The notes under the pieces are model-generated. The model did no database searches and was not told the DNA's origin. It saw only the letters and a program-made list of their open reading frames with translations. DNA of 64,000 nucleotides. It comes from Mytilus californianus (lineage: Eukaryota; Mollusca; Bivalvia; Mytilida; Mytilidae). Shown here piece after piece: positions 46,055 to 58,765 of the stretch (within the stretch, counting starts at the first letter, position 1; each line of letters starts with the position of its first letter). Where the stretch lies: positions 78,740,339 to 78,804,338 of the forward strand of contig NW_026262734.1 of NCBI RefSeq assembly GCF_021869535.1. The letters run 5' to 3'. The position numbers and the translations under genes are program-made.

Positions 46055-46208
46055 AGGTCACAATTTGCTCAATAACACGCGAACCGTTTTCGAAATAAAC
46101 TACCTCTCAATACGTAAATAGTTAAATTTTCCGCTTTAAAATTTAATGTAAACCCTGACCAAAACTAGCCAATTTTAGTAAATCAGTATATACACAAATT
46201 GGAGGGGG

Positions 46209-46618
46209 GATACATCTTATCGCTATTAAGTCCATTCCGGAAAAGACAGTTATTAGACAACTTCCTGTTTGGGTCATGTGTCGCACAAACAAATGTCATC
46301 AGTAACGAGTTGAGGGAAGGAAAAGTTTAAAGAGTGAATATATTTTCAGATTTTGATAGTTAATGATCCAAATGCTTTAAACAAACAAACAAAAATAAAA
46401 TAAAAATGCTTTTTTTTTAAGTGTTTACGATGGTTTAAACATGTCTCACTTTTACAAATTGTGACTTGGATGGCGAGTTGTCTCATTGGCACTCATACCA
46501 CATCTTCTTATATCTATCTATAAAAAAAATTAAGCGTCAACTGGATTGTGACTTCATGAAAAAGTTGTGTATTTCCAAAACTTTTCCGGATTGGAATAAA
46601 TAGCGATAAGGTGTATTC
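46209..46618. mobile_element. About 410-bp TIR element enclosing an A-tail fragment
   Basis: The left end 'atacatcttatcgctatt' and the inverted right end 'atacaccttatcgctatt' match, and 'ccggaaaag' closes both 36-37-bp arms. Inside, at 46453-46520, is a plus-strand A-type tail end ('gtgacttggatggcgagttg', 'accacatcttcttatatct'). No coding capacity. Either a MITE that captured or received a retroelement tail, or two independent relics. Confidence 0.6.
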
Positions 46619-48599
46619 TTACCTAGAAAATGTCAAAATACACGCTTTCTTAAATACATTGAATAAAAACCGAAAATTACAGGAGATTCCTCACCGAGAC
46701 CACTTTTAAAAAAAAAAATCGCGCGCATGCTGGAAAATTCCCCTTTTACCTACTTAAGTTTTCACACCTGAAAATCTGAGCTGGGAATGATTTCCATAAT
46801 GCAATCACTACACGAGCTAAATTTTCCCAGGAAATTAATCAAGCTCTATGATTGGTTGAGAAGGGGAAACATTCGGAATGGTAATGCAAGGTTTGGTACC
46901 TCACTCAAGAAACTTCTGAAGTAACAAATGTTAAAAACTAATAATGAAATAAATTAAGCGATCCACAAACGTAACATCACCACCTTCCTACCGAAGAGAT
47001 ACAGTCGAGACAAATAGGAAATACCATAATATTATGAAATTTCATAATTTTATTAAATTATAGGAACCAAGTTGAGTTGTCTTTCTTAGACGCTTATTGT
47101 CAAATCGGACATGGGAGATAACAACTTTTATCTTAAACATAGTTGAAAAGGAGACACCTTCTTATTATAATAAGTTAAAATTTAAAATAGAAAATGGTAT
47201 AACAGGCTTTCATTTTCCTATGTTGTTTACGTTTCTTCATTTTTGAATTTGTTCATGTCTTTTGAATTACAAATGTAATGTATTGATAGTTTAATCTTTG
47301 GGAAATACATGTTTTTAAATGTTAAATCTCGTTGTCCCATACGCATAAACTATATCCATTATATGTTTTGATGTATAATCCGTTGACCCTATTGGTGAAG
47401 TTTTGGTGTAACAGAACAAATCGTTTGTGTTTAATACATTGATTATTATCACCAAAGAAGAATAGAGTGTTTTCATTGTTGTTGCGGTCTTTTTTTGTCG
47501 AAAAATATATAAATTAATTTCTTCCTTTTTTTCTTATCTGAGAAAATACTACTACGCTATTTTTGAAATATTGTACTGGGTTATTTTATCTTTATTTGAA
47601 TGTTGAGTGCAGCATTTGATTGTTGATTAATATTTGCATGTCTTTATATTGAAAATAGACTTTCTCGTCGTCCTTCCAATTTTAGATTATAACGAACATA
47701 TATAACAATTTGATACCAAGATGTATCATGTTTCTGTTTAGTTTATAGCTAGTTTAAACAAAAAAATTCTCACTCTCAATATTTGCCACTGGACATTGAG
47801 AAATACATAACAATCAATCACTGAAACAATTTGTCTTTAAATATTTTAGTGACTTTAGGAAGAACATATAGAAGCCGAATGCCTAAGCTGAACTTTAAAA
47901 TTGAAAATTAAACAGAGAATAGTGTTTTCTACAACCGATGTTCAATGTTTAGAAGTTATATTACATGTTTAATAGCATGTCGGAAAAATCGAGAAATCAA
48001 CATTTAAGAATTTATTTGAAAGCGTTTTGCATTGCAAACTCAAATATCTAAATAAATTGAGTGCGAGAAATAAGCAATTATGTGTATACCTAAATGAATA
48101 TGGTTCGATCATCAATATTCCATCCTTTAATTTGGACGTGTGCTAAAACATCTTATGCAGAAAGGTTTATAATCTAAAAGCAGTAATTTTAAAAACAATA
48201 ATATTATGTAAATGCGTTACAAAATTTAAAAGTCTCTAATACTTCCTTTTGTTTCAACAGATGAGTTTTCTAGGAGAAGGGTGGTTTCAAACCCCTTGAC
48301 TACGGGTATTAATATACACAAGGAGTAGATAAATCAAACTTGACAAAATATACTTTTTAAAGACGGGTGTAATGCACAGGAAAGAATCAATATATTTGTT
48401 ACTATTTTATCAGTCTACAACATATCAAATAATGCATGTGTTGGTCAATTACGAATTTATGTACAGTTAGTTACGATACTGTTGTCAGGTCATTAAAGAT
48501 AGCATAATTTGGAATTAATATTGATTCACTCATAGGGTCTTTGCATCGGAAATAAACACATTTATTCTAAAACCAGTTGTTGGCATGATACGGGTTATG
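46619..48599. other. Gene-poor intergenic DNA
   Basis: No gene or clear repeat recognised; AT-rich. Confidence 0.4.
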
Positions 48600-49005
48600 T
48601 TTTTCTCAAATATTTTATGATGGTATGATACTAAACTCCTAACGGGAGGGATTGTGCTTGATTTTCATATGATGCAGACATAATCTTTCAATCAGTTTAA
48701 TTGAGGTCTGAAGCTGGCATGTCAGTAACTGCTAGTAGTCCTTTGTTAATTTATGTATCATTGTCATTTTGCTTAGTTTCTTCTGTTACCTATTCTGACA
48801 TCGGACTCGGACTTCTTCTAGTGTGACGTCAATTTTCACTGAACACGTTTTTTGCTTAGGGGCCAGCTGAAGCCCGCCTCCAGGTGCGGGATTTTCTCGC
48901 TGTGTTGAAGACCCATTAGTGGCTTTGGGCTGTTTTCTGCTCTTTGGTCGGGTTGTTGTCTCTTTGACACATTTCCCATTTCCATTCTCAATTTTATATA
49001 TTCTG
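48600..49005 (+). repeat. D-type retroelement tail, solo
   Basis: 'gtcagtaactgctagtag', 'ctattctgacatcgg', 'gcccgcctccaggtgcggg', 'gtgttgaagacccatt' and 'ggttgttgtctctttgacac' followed by 'ccatttccattctcaatttt' match, from memory, a common mussel dispersed 3' tail. The hairpin 'cccgcctccaggtgcggg' lies inside. No RT attached. Confidence 0.6.
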
Positions 49006-52000
49006 TAAACAAATTATAGACCGCAAATTATACAAAATCACAGAAAAATATTTTTTTAAAAACACTGTAAAATCTGTTTGAAAATCTGACGGCGGGAGAT
49101 TACAAAAACTGATAACTATGACAATAATTAATCGAATTACATTCTGTAAATAGCCTGTGTACAATACAGCCTGAACATTTCTATGCGATTGATGCGGATC
49201 TCATATTACAACACCGACAATCTACACAGTTGGAAAATTATTCTTTGCATCATAACAAATTACTGGTTTCCAAATGGTAGACATTGACTATCTTGATAAA
49301 GAAAATAAATCCACTAAACGCTTAAAAAACAAAATAAATTTTAATGCATTAAAAGAATTGAGAGTTGTTTCTTGTTTTTTTATTCACAAATGATTCTGTG
49401 ACAGCAAAATGTCCATAATATTTCATCATCATACGTTAGTATAGAGAAAATCTTAGAAGTTTACGTATGACATTTGTAGAATTATGGGTAGAAGTCAAAT
49501 TAATTGGAACATTCCTTGTTTTGTTTTTTTTTACATTTTATTCTTTTTTAATTGCACATGCTAATGAACATTTGGCAAATAACCTTTTGGGGAAAATCTG
49601 TACTCAGCACAAATTGATCGGATACAATTTGTTCACCACGGTTCCAGTTAAATTGCAAGATATTTGTACATTTAAATGCTTATTTTGTGCATATTTCTAC
49701 ATGCATTTGTCACATATTTATATTTGAAAAAAAAATTGTAAAATTATTTTATACTTAGGGTTAAGTTAAAGCAGGATAAAACTGAAAAATGTTGACTCAA
49801 ATCAGTTATATCAATTCAAAACACGGAATAAGGAAGGTCAGGATGTCTCTTCAAGGCAATCCTACCTCAGGTGATCACGTACTGATAACTTTTGGTCAGA
49901 CATAATACATTATCTAAGGTACGTACAATAACAGAGCTAATCATGTAATGTGTAAAATTCATCATCAAAAATCAGAACAAAATCAGAGAAAATGAGTACT
50001 TCCATCGCGTGTGTTTAATTGGGGGGGAAGGGGGGGGGGGGGGGGGGTATTTTCTGTCGTACTCGATTACGGGTAGAGGATGGCATCATTTGTATCTGAT
50101 ACTATGGTAACGGGTTTGTTTAATTACAATGATTTTTCTTCGTCGTTACATACTTTGATTTCATTCATTTTAATTTTAGATAGAGATTTTAATAACTCGC
50201 AGTCATTTAAGATTAAAAAAGAAACAATATTAAAAAAGTATTCCAACAAGAAGAAAATTAACGACGACTGCGTATGAATAATTGACCCATATCTTATTCG
50301 TTCTTCATTTGCATTTTTGCGGTTAGGCAAAACAAAAATGAGTATAAATTTGAAGGAATTAAATACATTAACCTTTGCAGAAAAAGTCACATGATATTAA
50401 TCATATTACAATTTATAGTGCGAAATGCAGATAATTTAGAATACAATTTTATTTGGCACACATCTGCATGTGTTTGTTGGTAATTTTATCAGAAGGAACC
50501 TGCTGGGAGAGATGTACTTCCTGATCATTTAACAAAATGTATAAATAACCAGTGACACAGTTCCAATGCTTAATGTTAGAGAAAATCGGGGCCGTTCTAT
50601 AGAGTAGTAAGATATACAACATTGGAATAGCACAAGACTGAAAAGAAATAAGATCTGAAAATATACATGATACATAACTCGAAGGGTTTTACTTGAAATG
50701 TAAATAACGTGCATGTATCTAAATGACAATTGGTCTAAACACTTTGTTTATAAGTGTTTATATAGTTTGCAAGTGAATTAATATTATCAATAATTAATCA
50801 ATGAAACCGTATGTTTAGAGATTAAACATTAATGCGACAGCAGACCAACAAATCAAACAACACAATACAAAATAACGTAAAGATTTTTTAAAACCAATCC
50901 TTAAAGATGTTTAAATAGATTTAGAAAGGCGAGACAGAGAAATTGCTCATCTTAATATTTTCAGGAGAAGATAAAACTTAGAATATAGTTTTCACTGATC
51001 ATCCCGATCTGAACTTTACTGCAAAAAAAAAGGCAGTGGTTATTCTTCCGGCTAGCCAGAAAAATAGCAAAAAGTGTCTATTCTTCCGTCCATCCGGAAC
51101 AATAACTTTTAATTGCTATTATATGCTATTTGTCCGGCCATCATAACAATAAAAAATTGATATGCTTTTGCTTATTATATAATAAGTTATTGTAGCATCT
51201 AGTGGAGAATGAATTGCCAAAACATTTCCTCCCGTGCAAACACTGAGAATTGGAACTAATTATTTGTGTACGTTCTCCGCGCAAACGTTACTAATTATAA
51301 GCTCATGATAAAAGTTCTGGAAAATAGTAATAATGAAGAAAAAAACTAAGATAAAAACAGAATTACCATGGGAATACTCCTCAAAACTGTAATTTATTTT
51401 TCTACTGGCTGTTCTTTGGAACTCACCGATTCTCCGTAAATATAAACAATTTTTCAAGAGAGATCAAAAGAAATATCAACATCGATAGCAAAGAATCTTT
51501 TGACTTAAAGTCACTTGGCAAAAACATTTACATTAACAAAAACCAATGAAAATGCAAATGAATTTACTTCATAATATATTGCATATTCAGATATTGTTCT
51601 GGCTTCTAAGGGAATGGGGCCAAAAATGACTTTCCTCTTTTTACGTTCTACTTATGAATTTCCTGCAAGGTTATGAGTCGTGCCAGTGATTTATTGCTTC
51701 AATGGATATCTATGATTCCGAAAGAAGATCCCGAACTTAAGATTTCCTTGAAGTTTGGTTCCAATGAAGTCGTCAAATGATTCTGCACGATATTTTATTT
51801 AAAATGTTCGAATATTTTTCAGCAAAATCAGTTTGATATCACGCTTTATTCCTCTCAGTTTACATGCATACGCTATTGTTCTGTAGTCTGTCCTATAGAA
51901 AATTGTTTTAAAGCAATCAAATTCTCTGTAATTTTCTTAAGGACATCCTTAAATATAAAACACGATCTCCAATTCTCATAACGTCCATTGCATATGCGCG

Positions 52001-52527
52001 TTTGCAATCATACACATCATCCGAAATATTTTTCGCGTCACATGACATTGCTGCTGATATTGAACATTTGCGCATGCGCAAACGGATGATGGTCGGAAAC
52101 ATTGAGATCTTTACCTATTCTTCCGGCTGCCGTAACAATAGACACACCGCAAAAAAAAAAAAAAAAAAAAAAAAAAACGTACGTGTCAGGCGAGACGTAT
52201 CAACACATTGTACATTAATTAAAACTGCATGTATGCACTAAATCTCATTTTCAATCTCATTTATAAGTTTTCGACTATATTTACTAATTTGTCAGCAAAG
52301 GAAAACGTGTTCCTCATCATCTAACTATTTTACAAACTTTACCATCTCTATCTTGTCTATGTTCTTTAGGATTTTTGTTTAACCTACTGGCATCAAACAA
52401 ACAAAAGCTGAAAGTCTTTAATTTTCTGTAAACCTTTCTTTAACTACACTACAAATTTAACTGTTTTTCAATCCATGTACAACATGTGTACATACACTTT
52501 GACCGTATATGTATACAGCTTTATACA
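49006..52527. other. Gene-poor intergenic DNA with homopolymer tracts
   Basis: Poly-G run at 50021-50047 and poly-A run at 52151-52177. 'attcttccggct' occurs at about 51040 and 52118. The short palindrome 'tttgcgcatgcgcaaa' lies near 52068. Short frames (for example 49467-49727) have no recognisable domain. Confidence 0.5.
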
Positions 52528-55262
52528 TCTATGGATATAAAAAGATGTAGTATGAGTGCCAATGAGACAACTCTCCATCCAAGTCAAAATTTATAAAAGT
52601 AAACCATTATAGGTCAAAGTACGGTCTTCAACACGGAGCCTTGGCGCACACCGAATAGCAAGCTATAAAGGGCCCCAAAACATTACTAGTGAGAACCATT
52701 CAAACGGGAAAACCAACGGTCAAATCTATATAAAAAACGAGAAACGAGAAACACTTATGAACCACATCAACAAACGACAACTACTGAACATCAGATTCCT
52801 GACTTAGGACAGGTGCAAACAATTGCAGCGGGTTTAAACGTTTTAATGGTACCAAAAGTTCACTCTTATCTGAAACAATAGTGTAACATCACAACATAGA
52901 AAGACACACTATAAAATATCAATTGAAATGGCTTAACTCAATCAAAAGACATATTAACACCAGTGAACATACACTGAACAAATAAATTTGATCTATGATA
53001 CAATGTAAATACAAAATAAATAAACTAAGGGAAGACTAATTAAAGTAACATGTTATACCGCTGTGAAATGTTAAACAATTTAAGAAAAACAATATGCTTG
53101 AACAAAATATCAGCTATTTGCAATTACTTTAAACACAGGTAAATGAAAATAATTTTGTTGTTAGGTATACGTGTACAGTTCAAATGGAGAAAGGAAATAT
53201 TTTTACAAAATGAATAATTTTGATGTTCATAGTACGAAGAAGTGAAAATTTATAGTAATACCAATCACTTATCAAAGTTGTTATATAGACCAGATATAAC
53301 CCTGAATAACATTAAATAACAAAAAAGCATTACAATTAGTATCAACAGGTCAAATAAACAAGAAAGTACGATTTGAGAGTACATGTACTCGCAGTTACTG
53401 ACAGCCAGTTAAAAGCCAAAAAACAATTAATAATAAAAAATCATGCATCAGAGACTAAAATCAACTAAAACACATCCCAGGGATTTAGTATTTTAACGTC
53501 ATGGACAGTCAAAGAACACATGACTTGTGCAATGCCAAAAATAAATGTATCGACAGGCAGTAGTATAGTTAGGCGGTAACCTCTTTATTGATCAAAATGA
53601 ACGTGGGTGTGTCTTTATACATCCGGTTTGAAAAGAATACAAATTTAGTTATGTTTTAATTTTCTGATGACAAAATCGATATAACTGCCAATGTAAACTA
53701 TATTCAAAGATCTAGTTACAACATTGGTAAGATAACCTTTACTAATAAGTTTGTTTAAAGGTTCGATGAGTTTACACGGATCACATAGTGATTTCCGCGC
53801 TTTAAGTACAATATTACCGTAAATTTTAGGATGTGAAATACCGTTTTTAATCAGTTTCCTACAGGTACAGCCAAATTTACTAATCAAATCTTTGTATCTA
53901 TGAAAGAATTTAGTAAAAGTTTTACGTAATTTATGGTATTATGGTATTTATGGTAACGAAATCCCTGACCTAATAATTTACCAGTGATGCATTGATTACG
54001 TTCGTTAAAATCTATGACATCACTACACACACGGGCATAACGAACGAGTTGGGATATATACACACCGTATGATGGAGCCAAAGGAAAATCGCCGTTTAAA
54101 AAGTAAAATTAACAATAGGGACTGAAAAGTCGTCTCTTTTGTCGTAAATTTTAGTATGGAGTTTTCTTTTAGAGATTGAAATGTCCAAATCTAGAAAAGG
54201 ACAACTACTGCTGTTTATGTTAGATTTAGTTAAAGTAAGATCTTTTGGGTAAATTTCGGTAGTATATTTAGAGAACTCTGGATTATTTAACGAAAAAAAA
54301 TCATCTAGATAAAGGAAGGTATTGTTGAATGTATCAACCAAATACAATGACGTGTCTTTACTGAGTTTGGTCATACACTGAGATTCATTGCAGTACAGGA
54401 ATACGTCTGCTATTAAAGGGGCGCAGTTAGTGCCCATAGGAATACCTTCTACTTGTCGATACACTTTATCGCCGAAACGTACATATATGTTGTCCAGGAG
54501 AAAATTTAAAGCTTCAATCATATCTTCACATTTCCAGTAAGTGTATCTAGCATACTTTCCTTTTTCGTTACAGAAAAAGGCTTTAAACGAGTTACAGCAA
54601 ATAAATTTGTAATGAGATTTTTCAAAAGACCATTTAATTTAATATGAAAACTTTTTCTTGATAAGATTGTGTGGAAGTGTAGTATAGAGAGTAGAAAAAT
54701 CATAACTGTCAACAGAATTGAAAGGACCATCAAAAGCATGTATTTTATCTAAAACCACTAAATAATTTTTAACACTCCAAAAATAATTAATACCATTATT
54801 TTCATAAGCTTTATTACAAAAGTTAATAACAAGTTCTTTGATAGTAGTAAGGGAGGTAGTTAGAAGCACTGATAGATTGGTAGTAGAACACTTACTAAAT
54901 GCGGAGATGAAACGGAATTCAAATGGTTTTTTGTGCAATTTAGGTAACCAGTACATAGTAGGGACTTTCAAATGCGTAAGAAAATGCCGTTTATGATTTT
55001 CAGGTTTATCGATACTTGGAAATAGCCTATGATGACAAAAGGCTGTAATAATTCGGGTGTATTCATACATTGGGCTAAAAAAAGAAATTGTATCACACTC
55101 CAGAAAAATAGCATATAATTTTCTTATTGGTATCTGACCCAGTTTGCATAATACTTGAGGTCTGCCATTATTTTTATTATAGATAACAGATCAGCAAGTG
55201 TATAATTTATGCGATGTTTAATACGTTGATTACGGTTTTTGCGATTTCCATGAGACCTTTTT
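52528..55262 (-). mobile_element. PLE2, most complete Penelope-like copy in the window
   Basis: Minus-strand order: remnants of the N-terminal region (about 55.26-55.07 kb, e.g. encoded 'NGRPQVLCKLGQ' and 'ECDTISFFSPMYEY'), the RT (55.07-53.64 kb), a 3' UTR of about 1.1 kb with 'cgagtacatgtactct', and the A-type tail ending 'catctttttatatccat' at 52528. It abuts the MITE pair at 55266, so its 5' end is cut there or just before. No GIY-YIG endonuclease domain seen in any frame, so it is an endonuclease-lacking type, a truncated copy, or carries the domain in the missing N-terminus. Confidence 0.8.
53645..55070 (-). pseudogene. PLE2 reverse transcriptase with catalytic motifs kept, one stop, two frameshifts
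   Basis: Segment 1 (54639-55070): 'MYWLPKLHKKPFEFRFISA', 'KCSTTNLSVLL' and 'YDFSTLYTTLPH' (motif A). A TAA (54639-54641) interrupts, but the same frame continues 'IKWSFEKSHYKFICC', 'NEKGKYARYTYWKCEDMIEA', 'GIPMGTNCAPLIADVF' (motif B) and 'FLYLDDFFSLNN' (motif C), then 'LHTKIYDKRDD' to 54096. A frame change near 54090 leads to 'APSYGVYISQLVRYARV'. A repeat-derived insertion of about 17 bp near 53931-53952 (tandem 'taccataa' words) shifts the frame again before 'SKFGCTCRKL' (53645-53887). Compared with the fragment at 33 kb, few lesions: a relatively young dead copy. Role: copying element RNA at the target site. Confidence 0.85.
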
Positions 55263-55265
55263 CTA

Positions 55266-55752
55266 GAGCATTTGCATTATTCACGTATTTGCTAGCGTAT
55301 CCGTATCGACGTATCGTATAACACGTATACGAGGAAAGAATAAATTAAGTCACGTTGGTCCCGATGAAGATATTTTATAATGCATTTAATTTTAATCTAA
55401 TTTTAATTGAGGTCGGGGCCAAATCATTATTTTGTACAAATCTGTCCGATACGTATACGTCGATCCGTGCAAGTATATAGATACGTGAATAATGCAAATG
55501 TTCTATTAGAGCATTTGCATTATTCACGTATCTAAAAACGTGCACGGATCGACGTATACGTATCGGACAGATTTGTATAAAATAATGATTTAGCCTCGAC
55601 CTCAATTAAAACTGAATTAAAATTAAATGCATAATAAAATATCTTCATCGGGACCAACTTGACTTAATTTATCATTTCCTCATATAAGTGTTATACGATA
55701 CTTCGATACGGATACGCCAGCTAATACGGGAATAATGCAAATGCTCTATTTC
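55266..55752. mobile_element. Two abutting inverted MITEs with TA flanks
   Basis: Unit 1 (about 55266-55504) and unit 2 (about 55508-55750) each begin 'gagcatttgcattattcacg' and end with its inverse 'gcaaatgttc' or 'gcaaatgctc'. Unit 2 is the reverse complement of unit 1 with scattered changes, so the whole is a ~490-bp palindrome. TA lies at the outer ends and 'tatta' between the units, as expected for TA-specific insertion. The inside is rich in CpG-containing words ('gatacgtatacgtcgatcc'). No coding capacity. Confidence 0.85.
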
Positions 55753-55939
55753 TAAGTCGTTTATCAACAATATTAATGACATCGATTGAAGTTTTAGTTA
55801 TGTTCCCCTGTCCCTGTCATTATGACCGAGAGGATAAGCTGATTGAAGTCTTTTTATCCAAAATAATTCGCGAACTTCACGTGATTTTTCAAATTGCTTT
55901 TATTAATACAGTTTATTTTGACCTATTTCGGTTAACGAT

Positions 55940-56160
55940 ATAAAAATAAAAAGATAAAAATATGATAGCCAACTCTCTACCAGAGACCAAATGACGTAGA
56001 AGTTACAACTATAGGTCACCGTACGGACTTCAACAATGAGCAAAACCCGTACTGCATAGTAAGCCACAAAAGGCCCCGAAATGACATATATAAAATAATT
56101 CAACAAAAAAACAAACGGCCTTAACAAGCACCTTAAAATTGAACTCATCGTATCGGTCTT
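55940..56160 (-). repeat. B-type tail, solo
   Basis: 'ctctaccagagaccaaatg', 'acaactataggtcaccgtac', 'ttcaacaatgagcaaaacc', 'gtactgcatagtaagcca' and 'aaaggccccga' are the inverse of the B-type tail. A small frame over it (55903-56178) is not a gene. Confidence 0.65.
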
Positions 56161-56519
56161 GAAGAAAGAAGAATTCATATTCCTTTCATATTAACATGTT
56201 CTTGACCTGCTATGCATATAATGTTTGCCACATTACACCAATCCATCATTTCCATAACTTGAGCGGATAGGATATACTAAAACTGTGTTTAAGTATATAA
56301 TTTAAAAGTATGTGATGTGTTTGTCTTGTCTTTCAGTTTAAGAACAAATAAATTGTCACTGTTTTTTAGTTCTATTAGAACAATCCCTCCCCTGGTATTA
56401 ATGACAGAAGAAGATGAATGTATAATATGTGGTTTGCAGTTGTTAAAACATATCATTTTGTCAAAGAATAAGAAAAAAAATGAAAATGAAAATATAGTAA
56501 AACAGACATTTCCGCTCAA

Positions 56520-56745
56520 ATGACTTGACAGTATGGCAGTTGTTATCAAATAGTTCGTTTCTATGTATGTTGGCGTTTGTTTTTGTTGCATTTCAGTGTT
56601 CCTGTTGTTCCTTTGTTTTCCTCTTATAGTTGATGTGTTTCCCTCGGTTTTAGTTTGTAACCCCGGATTTGTTTTCCCTCAATCGATTTATGACTTTTGA
56701 ACACCGGTATACTACTGTTGCCTTTATTGGTGACATGAGGATTAT
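56520..56745 (+). repeat. F-type dispersed tail
   Basis: 'ttgcatttcagtgttcctg', 'gttgatgtgtttccctcgg', 'ttttagtttgtaacccc', 'gatttatgacttttgaacac' and 'ggtatactactgttgcc' match, from memory, a frequent mussel repeat end. No associated coding region. Confidence 0.55.
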
Positions 56746-57124
56746 AAGACCGCATTATGCGTTACCCGCATTTGGAAATTAATTCTTTTCACATACATAT
56801 TCAAATTTAATTGGAAGTCTTTATGATAAAACATGGGACATATACAATAGGTTCATATCTTTTTATCACGACCTATAACATATTCTCTTAAAGTTTAGAG
56901 AGACTATTAATGTATCCAGCAATAAACTGCAATCGTCTTTATTAAACCTAGAAAATTGTGCCAGAAGTGATTGATTTGAGATTCCAAATGTATTCTTTAT
57001 ATCCTTAAAAAGTGTTCACTGTGTTGTCGTCCCAAAATGTGTGAAATATTTGCCAATGGACGTTAAACAATCAACATAAAATAAACTTGTGTCTGTCAGC
57101 ATACATATTCTACAAGAAATATAA

Positions 57125-57480
57125 AAATAAGGAGATGTGGTATGATTGCCAATGAGACAACTATCCACTAAAGCTCAAATGAAATGGATGTAAGCAATTA
57201 TAGGCAACCGTACGGCCTTCAACAATGAGAAAAAACCTATACCGTATAGTCGGTTATGAAAGGCCCCGACATGAAAAATATGAAACAAGTCAATTGAGAA
57301 AACTAACGACCTAATTAATAACAAAACAATTAACAAAAACAAATATGGCAGACAATGAACCAACGACAACCACTGAACTATATATATAGGCTCTTGACTT
57401 GGGACAGGCACATAAAGTATGTGGCGGGGTTAAACATGTTTGTTTGTTTTCCCAATCGAAACATAAACTTCTGTTCTCTG
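57125..57480 (-). repeat. B-type tail, solo, longer copy
   Basis: 'aaggagatgtggtatgattg', 'ccaatgagacaactatcc', 'caaccgtacggccttcaac', 'accgtatagtcggttatg', 'aaggccccgacatg' and 'gggacaggcacataaag' occur in the inverse order of the B tail. It extends further 5' than the other solo copies. Confidence 0.7.
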
Positions 57481-58439
57481 ACAATAAAAAATGTTCAATT
57501 GTCAAGGAGACAAATGTGCTTTTAAACTCTACATCTATAGATTTATTTTCCCTACATATTCAATTTTAAAATAGTCATCTATATCATAATTCAGCATCTG
57601 TCATAATTCAATAGAAACTCTTCAAAAGAATACATGAATAAAAATGTTTTTAGCAGATATACCCCTATGAATATAGAAAGATGCGAGAACAGAAGGCTAC
57701 GTATGTGATTAATAAACAATGTTGCTGTCCGAATGAATTTGTTACGTACCAACCTCAATTTTTTTTCTACTTGCTGTGTACGCCACAGCAATACTAGATT
57801 AATTGTTGATGGTTTTACGTCCAGTGGCAAATATGTCATGCATGATTAGGATGCAATATCCTGAATATGTTGGTTTTACAAAGTAAGGGTCGATCAGAAT
57901 GAAAGGTAAGAATTTAGGACTGCCACTAGAGAACTAGGGTATGTTGGATAAGGAAAGACATTTTGTCTAGCAACAGCTCACCTGCATGTTAGTGAACCCC
58001 TCAACGCGCAAAGAGTGTGACACAATAGACATGAAGCATCCGATTTAACGTCCAAGTTCCAATCGAACGTGGCTGCGTATTTATACATCCCACACAGTTA
58101 AAAGGACCTCCATCTAAAGCAAAGGTTTTAATACCAGAACGTAAGACGTCCAGAAGATTTAGTTCAGAAAATAATGTAAACAAAATCGATTCCTATACAG
58201 CAAATATTAACACTTAATTGATAATTTAAGACACTAGGCAATTTCAAACGCGGGCCTAATTCCGATTGAAACATTAAATGCATCTCGAAAATTGTATATG
58301 TACAAGTACGTGCTAAAATTGAGACGTTCTCAATATAAAAAAAATAATACCCTTTCATTGAACAATTATGTCCCGCTAGTCAAATCATTAAACCATATTC
58401 TCTCGTTTTTATAAATGTACATGTAGTATACTGTTTGAA
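57481..58439. other. Intergenic DNA, no gene seen
   Basis: Short frames only. 'cctcaacgcgcaaagagtg' and 'gacatgaagcatccgattta' near 58000-58050 have the look of a dispersed repeat, but I cannot place it. Confidence 0.35.
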
Positions 58440-58765
58440 GTCGCCAAACATACATTTGTATATAGGTCGTCGTACGGTCGCGAACTATGAGCAAAACCCG
58501 TACAGTATAGTTTACTATAAAAAAAAAAAGACCCTGCTGGCACGACATAATGTGAAACATACTATTCAAAAGCGAAAACCAACGATCAAATATATGTTAA
58601 AAGTTATAAAAGAAAAAGAAATATGACAGACACAAATTAACGACCACTGCTAATTTGGGACGGGCATAATAAAGAATATGGCAGGGTTAAACATGTTTCG
58701 AACGCTTAATCCTCCCTCAACCTGTGACAGTCATGTAACAACACAATACTCTTTTTGTTTCAAAA
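58440..58765 (-). repeat. B-type tail, diverged, left half of an inverted pair
   Basis: 'gtcgtcgtacggtcgcg', 'actatgagcaaaacccg', 'acagtatagtttactat', 'gggacgggcataataaag' and 'ggcagggttaaacatgttt' correspond to the inverse B tail. The terminal block 'gagacaactatcc' is missing. Confidence 0.6.

Larger units (their letters stand above)
41899..46060 (-). mobile_element. Non-LTR (LINE-type) retrotransposon, nearly full-length but broken
   Basis: Minus-strand order: two CCHC zinc knuckles (46.0 kb), apurinic-type endonuclease (45.6-44.9 kb), linker, reverse transcriptase (44.4-43.2 kb), C-terminal CCHC finger (about 42.5 kb), about 300 bp of 3' UTR, then 'caataaa' running directly into an (AT)n tail at 41899-41926. 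Similarity is lost upstream of about 46060, where a TGA interrupts the frame, so the 5' end is truncated or unrecognised. The domain order fits the endonuclease-bearing non-LTR superfamilies with a C-terminal zinc finger (I, Jockey, R1 or Tx1 type); I cannot resolve the clade. No RNase H domain seen. Confidence 0.9.

Noticed and set aside
49467-49727. 86-codon frame with a hydrophobic segment
   Set aside because: A-T-rich composition yields phenylalanine/leucine runs by chance; no conserved motif.
53645-53887. 'NIVYIGSY' read as a GIY-YIG endonuclease motif
   Set aside because: The spacing and partner residues of a GIY-YIG domain are absent; it is the RT C-terminal region.
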